Source: Rhodobacteraceae bacterium UBA1957 | Lineage (GTDB): Bacteria; Pseudomonadota; Alphaproteobacteria; Rhodobacterales; Rhodobacteraceae | NCBI GenBank assembly: GCA_002336405.1 | Contig: DDEJ01000057.1 | Span: 50,574-67,442, forward strand | DNA: 16,869 nt | Direction of reading: 5' to 3' | Shown here: positions 15,359 through 16,869 of the stretch, in pieces | Layout of the letters: every line of letters begins with the position of its first letter | Numbering within the stretch: the first letter of the stretch is position 1 | The notes under the pieces: model-generated | Told to the model about the DNA's origin: nothing | The model's database searches: none | Seen by the model: the letters and a program-made list of their open reading frames with translations, nothing else | Program-made: the position numbers and the translations under genes

Positions 15359-16540
15359 ATGATATATGATACGATTATTATAGGCGCTGGCGCCGCAGGC
15401 ATGATGTGCGCAGCCCAATCCAAGGGGCGCGTGCTGTTAATCGACCATGCCAAAGCCCCGGGCGAGAAAATTCGCATTTCCGGCGGCGGGCGCTGCAACT
15501 TTACCAATATGCACGCCACACCTGCCAATTTCCTGTCACAAAACAGTCACTTCTGCAAATCGGCCCTGCACCGCTATAGCCAGTGGGATTTCATCGCACT
15601 GGTGGCAGAGCACGGCATTGCTTATCACGAAAAAACCTTAGGGCAGCTGTTTTGTGACGGCTCTGCCAAACAGATCATCGCCATGCTGCGCAGCGAGATG
15701 GAGCGCGCACGGGCCGAACTGCGGCTGCGCTGTGCTGTGAGCAAACTGCATAAAACCGATGATGGCTTTACGCTTGACCTCGCGCAAGATGACCAAACCA
15801 GCACAGTCCAATGCCGTCAATTAGTGATTGCCACGGGGGGCAAGTCGATCCCGAAAATGGGCGCAACCGGCTTTGCCTATGACGTCGCCAACCAGTTTGA
15901 TATCCCCATGACCGACACCCGCGCAGCACTGGTGCCGCTAACATTTTCAGATGCGCGGTTCAAACCGCTGGCCGGCACCGCGCTGGCGGCAAGGATCAGC
16001 AATGCAAGTGCCACCTTTGAGGAGGGGATGCTGTTCACCCACCGCGGGTTATCGGGGCCATCAATTCTGCAAATTTCATCCTATTGGCGCGAGGGCGAGG
16101 TAATCTTTGTCAATCTAATCCCCGACATCCCACTCTATGATCTGCTGCGCACCCAGCGCCAGGCGCAGGGCCGGCGCAATCTGACGAGCGAGCTGGCGCA
16201 ACATCTACCGGCACGGCTGGTAGAGTATCTGACCGCGCAACTGGCACTGACCGGCAATCTGGCCGATCAATCCGACGCGCGGCTGACCGAGATTTGCACC
16301 GCGCTGCAGGCCTGGCCGCTGACCCCGAACGGATCTGAAGGATACCGCACTGCCGAGGTGACGCTGGGGGGTATCGACACCGACGCGCTGTCGTCAAAGA
16401 CGATGATGAGCAAAACCGTGCCGGATCTGTATTTTATCGGTGAGGCAGTGGATGTGACCGGCTGGCTGGGCGGGTATAATTTCCAATGGGCCTGGTCGTC
16501 GGGCTGGGCCGCCGCACAGGCGCTGAACAGCCGGGCCTAG
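15359..16540 (+). CDS. BaiN/HI0933-family NAD(P)/FAD-dependent oxidoreductase
   Basis: 393 aa. This flavoprotein belongs to the HI0933-like family (YhiN/BaiN), whose cellular role is mostly unproven. The Rossmann FAD motif is IIIGAGAAG (6-14), with SGGGRCNFTN (41-50), ATGGKSIPKMGATG (158-171), LFTHRGLSGPSILQ (225-238) and the family C-terminal block GGIDTDALSSKTMMSK (337-352) then GWLGGYNFQWAWSSGWAAAQAL (368-389, in two parts: GWLGGYNFQWA, SGWAAAQAL). I start at the ATG at 15359, right before the first beta strand. A GTG at 15344 would begin inside the palindrome. No Shine-Dalgarno is visible at either start. It diverges from ftsW across about 137 bp and its stop overlaps the stop of the next, convergent gene by 4 bp. 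Confidence 0.92.
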   Translation: MIYDTIIIGAGAAGMMCAAQSKGRVLLIDHAKAPGEKIRISGGGRCNFTNMHATPANFLSQNSHFCKSALHRYSQWDFIALVAEHGIAYHEKTLGQLFCDGSAKQIIAMLRSEMERARAELRLRCAVSKLHKTDDGFTLDLAQDDQTSTVQCRQLVIATGGKSIPKMGATGFAYDVANQFDIPMTDTRAALVPLTFSDARFKPLAGTALAARISNASATFEEGMLFTHRGLSGPSILQISSYWREGEVIFVNLIPDIPLYDLLRTQRQAQGRRNLTSELAQHLPARLVEYLTAQLALTGNLADQSDARLTEICTALQAWPLTPNGSEGYRTAEVTLGGIDTDALSSKTMMSKTVPDLYFIGEAVDVTGWLGGYNFQWAWSSGWAAAQALNSRA

Positions 16541-16869
16541 ACCCGTTGAAGATGTACGATAATCTCGCGCTCAATACCGGTGAACGCCGCACCCTGCCAA
16601 TCGCCAACCGCCCGCACAACCCGCAGCCCTGCCGTCGTGGCAAAGGCTTCGATCTGGGCCAAGGTGCAAAACCGCAGGCAGCTGCGCGAAATCACCGGGG
16701 CCGTGCGATCCGCAAAGGCGTGATATTGATCAAAGGTGACATAATCGCCTGCGATCTCGACCTGTTGAAGCCACAGCCGCACCGCCACGTCATCGGCGGT
16801 GACCAAGGCGATTTCGGACCGTGCGGGCACCCAGTTTTGCCACGGCGCACAGGCCGGATTACGGGTTTC
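16537..16869 (-). CDS. partial class I SAM-dependent methyltransferase-like protein, C-terminal part
   Basis: The frame is open from the window edge to a TAG at 16537-16539, giving 110 residues of the C-terminus. It contains ETRNPACAPWQNW at the edge, then an antiparallel-strand region with TFDQYHAFAD and SRSCLRFCTLAQIEAFATTAGL, ending GDWQGAAFTGIEREIIVHLQRV (listed as GDWQ then EREIIVH). The (E)xRNP..W..W, LRF...L...AGL and GDW...EIIV pattern matches the C-terminal half of small-molecule class I SAM methyltransferases. The SAM-binding half lies outside the window, so the substrate cannot be judged. An internal GTG at 16830 is not the start, since homology continues upstream. It converges with the flavoprotein gene, sharing CTAG. 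Confidence 0.65.
   Translation of the reverse strand, partial: ETRNPACAPWQNWVPARSEIALVTADDVAVRLWLQQVEIAGDYVTFDQYHAFADRTAPVISRSCLRFCTLAQIEAFATTAGLRVVRAVGDWQGAAFTGIEREIIVHLQRV

Noticed and set aside
1-16869. Mobile elements, CRISPR arrays, tRNA or rRNA genes, phage or defence islands
   Set aside because: No transposase, regularly spaced repeat, cloverleaf, or rRNA-like segment was visible; nearly all of the window is assigned to conserved housekeeping genes.

Overview
The window reads as a chromosomal segment from an alphaproteobacterium, most likely a Rhodobacteraceae (Roseobacter-group) species. The evidence is the gene order ftsW-murG-murC-murB-ddl-ftsQ-ftsA-ftsZ-lpxC-bamD-recN on one strand, the long FtsZ linker with a terminal [12 protein letters not shown] peptide, and the MTEMVYG start of FtsW. 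These are judgements from recognised protein families, not from a database search.

Layout, left to right. Positions 1-215 hold only a doubtful short minus-strand ORF and the leader of a plus-strand FAD-linked D-lactate dehydrogenase-type gene (216-1586). That gene converges on recN across a 76-bp gap with a compound stem-loop that probably terminates transcription. From 1663 to 15221 everything is on the minus strand. Read in the transcribed direction it runs: ftsW (septal glycan polymerase), murG (lipid II synthesis), murC and murB (UDP-MurNAc-peptide precursor), ddl (D-Ala-D-Ala), ftsQ and ftsA (divisome scaffold and membrane anchor), ftsZ (division ring), lpxC (first committed step of lipid A), bamD (outer-membrane protein assembly) and recN (DNA break repair). 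Right of ftsW, a divergent plus-strand BaiN/HI0933-type flavoprotein (15359-16540) overlaps by 4 bp, tail to tail, a minus-strand SAM-methyltransferase-like gene that runs off the window.

The upstream half of the block supplies and polymerises peptidoglycan precursors. The middle builds the Z ring. The downstream part couples envelope growth (lipid A, BAM) and genome maintenance. ftsW-murG and murG-murC overlap as ATGA, ddl-ftsQ overlap by 13 nt and ftsQ-ftsA are 4 nt apart, so these genes are probably translationally coupled. The wider gaps lie before murB (231 bp), ftsZ (171 bp), lpxC (178 bp) and bamD (102 bp), and those are where internal regulation is likely.

I saw no mobile element, CRISPR array, tRNA or rRNA, no broken core gene, and no convincing new multi-gene system. 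The unexplained signals are non-coding. One is a 13-bp near-perfect inverted repeat whose arms overlie two candidate -35 boxes upstream of ftsZ. Another is a cluster of four AGTGCA/TGCACT half-sites between ftsW and the divergent flavoprotein gene. There are also an 8-bp inverted repeat before bamD and a TTG-initiated lpxC with a strong ribosome binding site.
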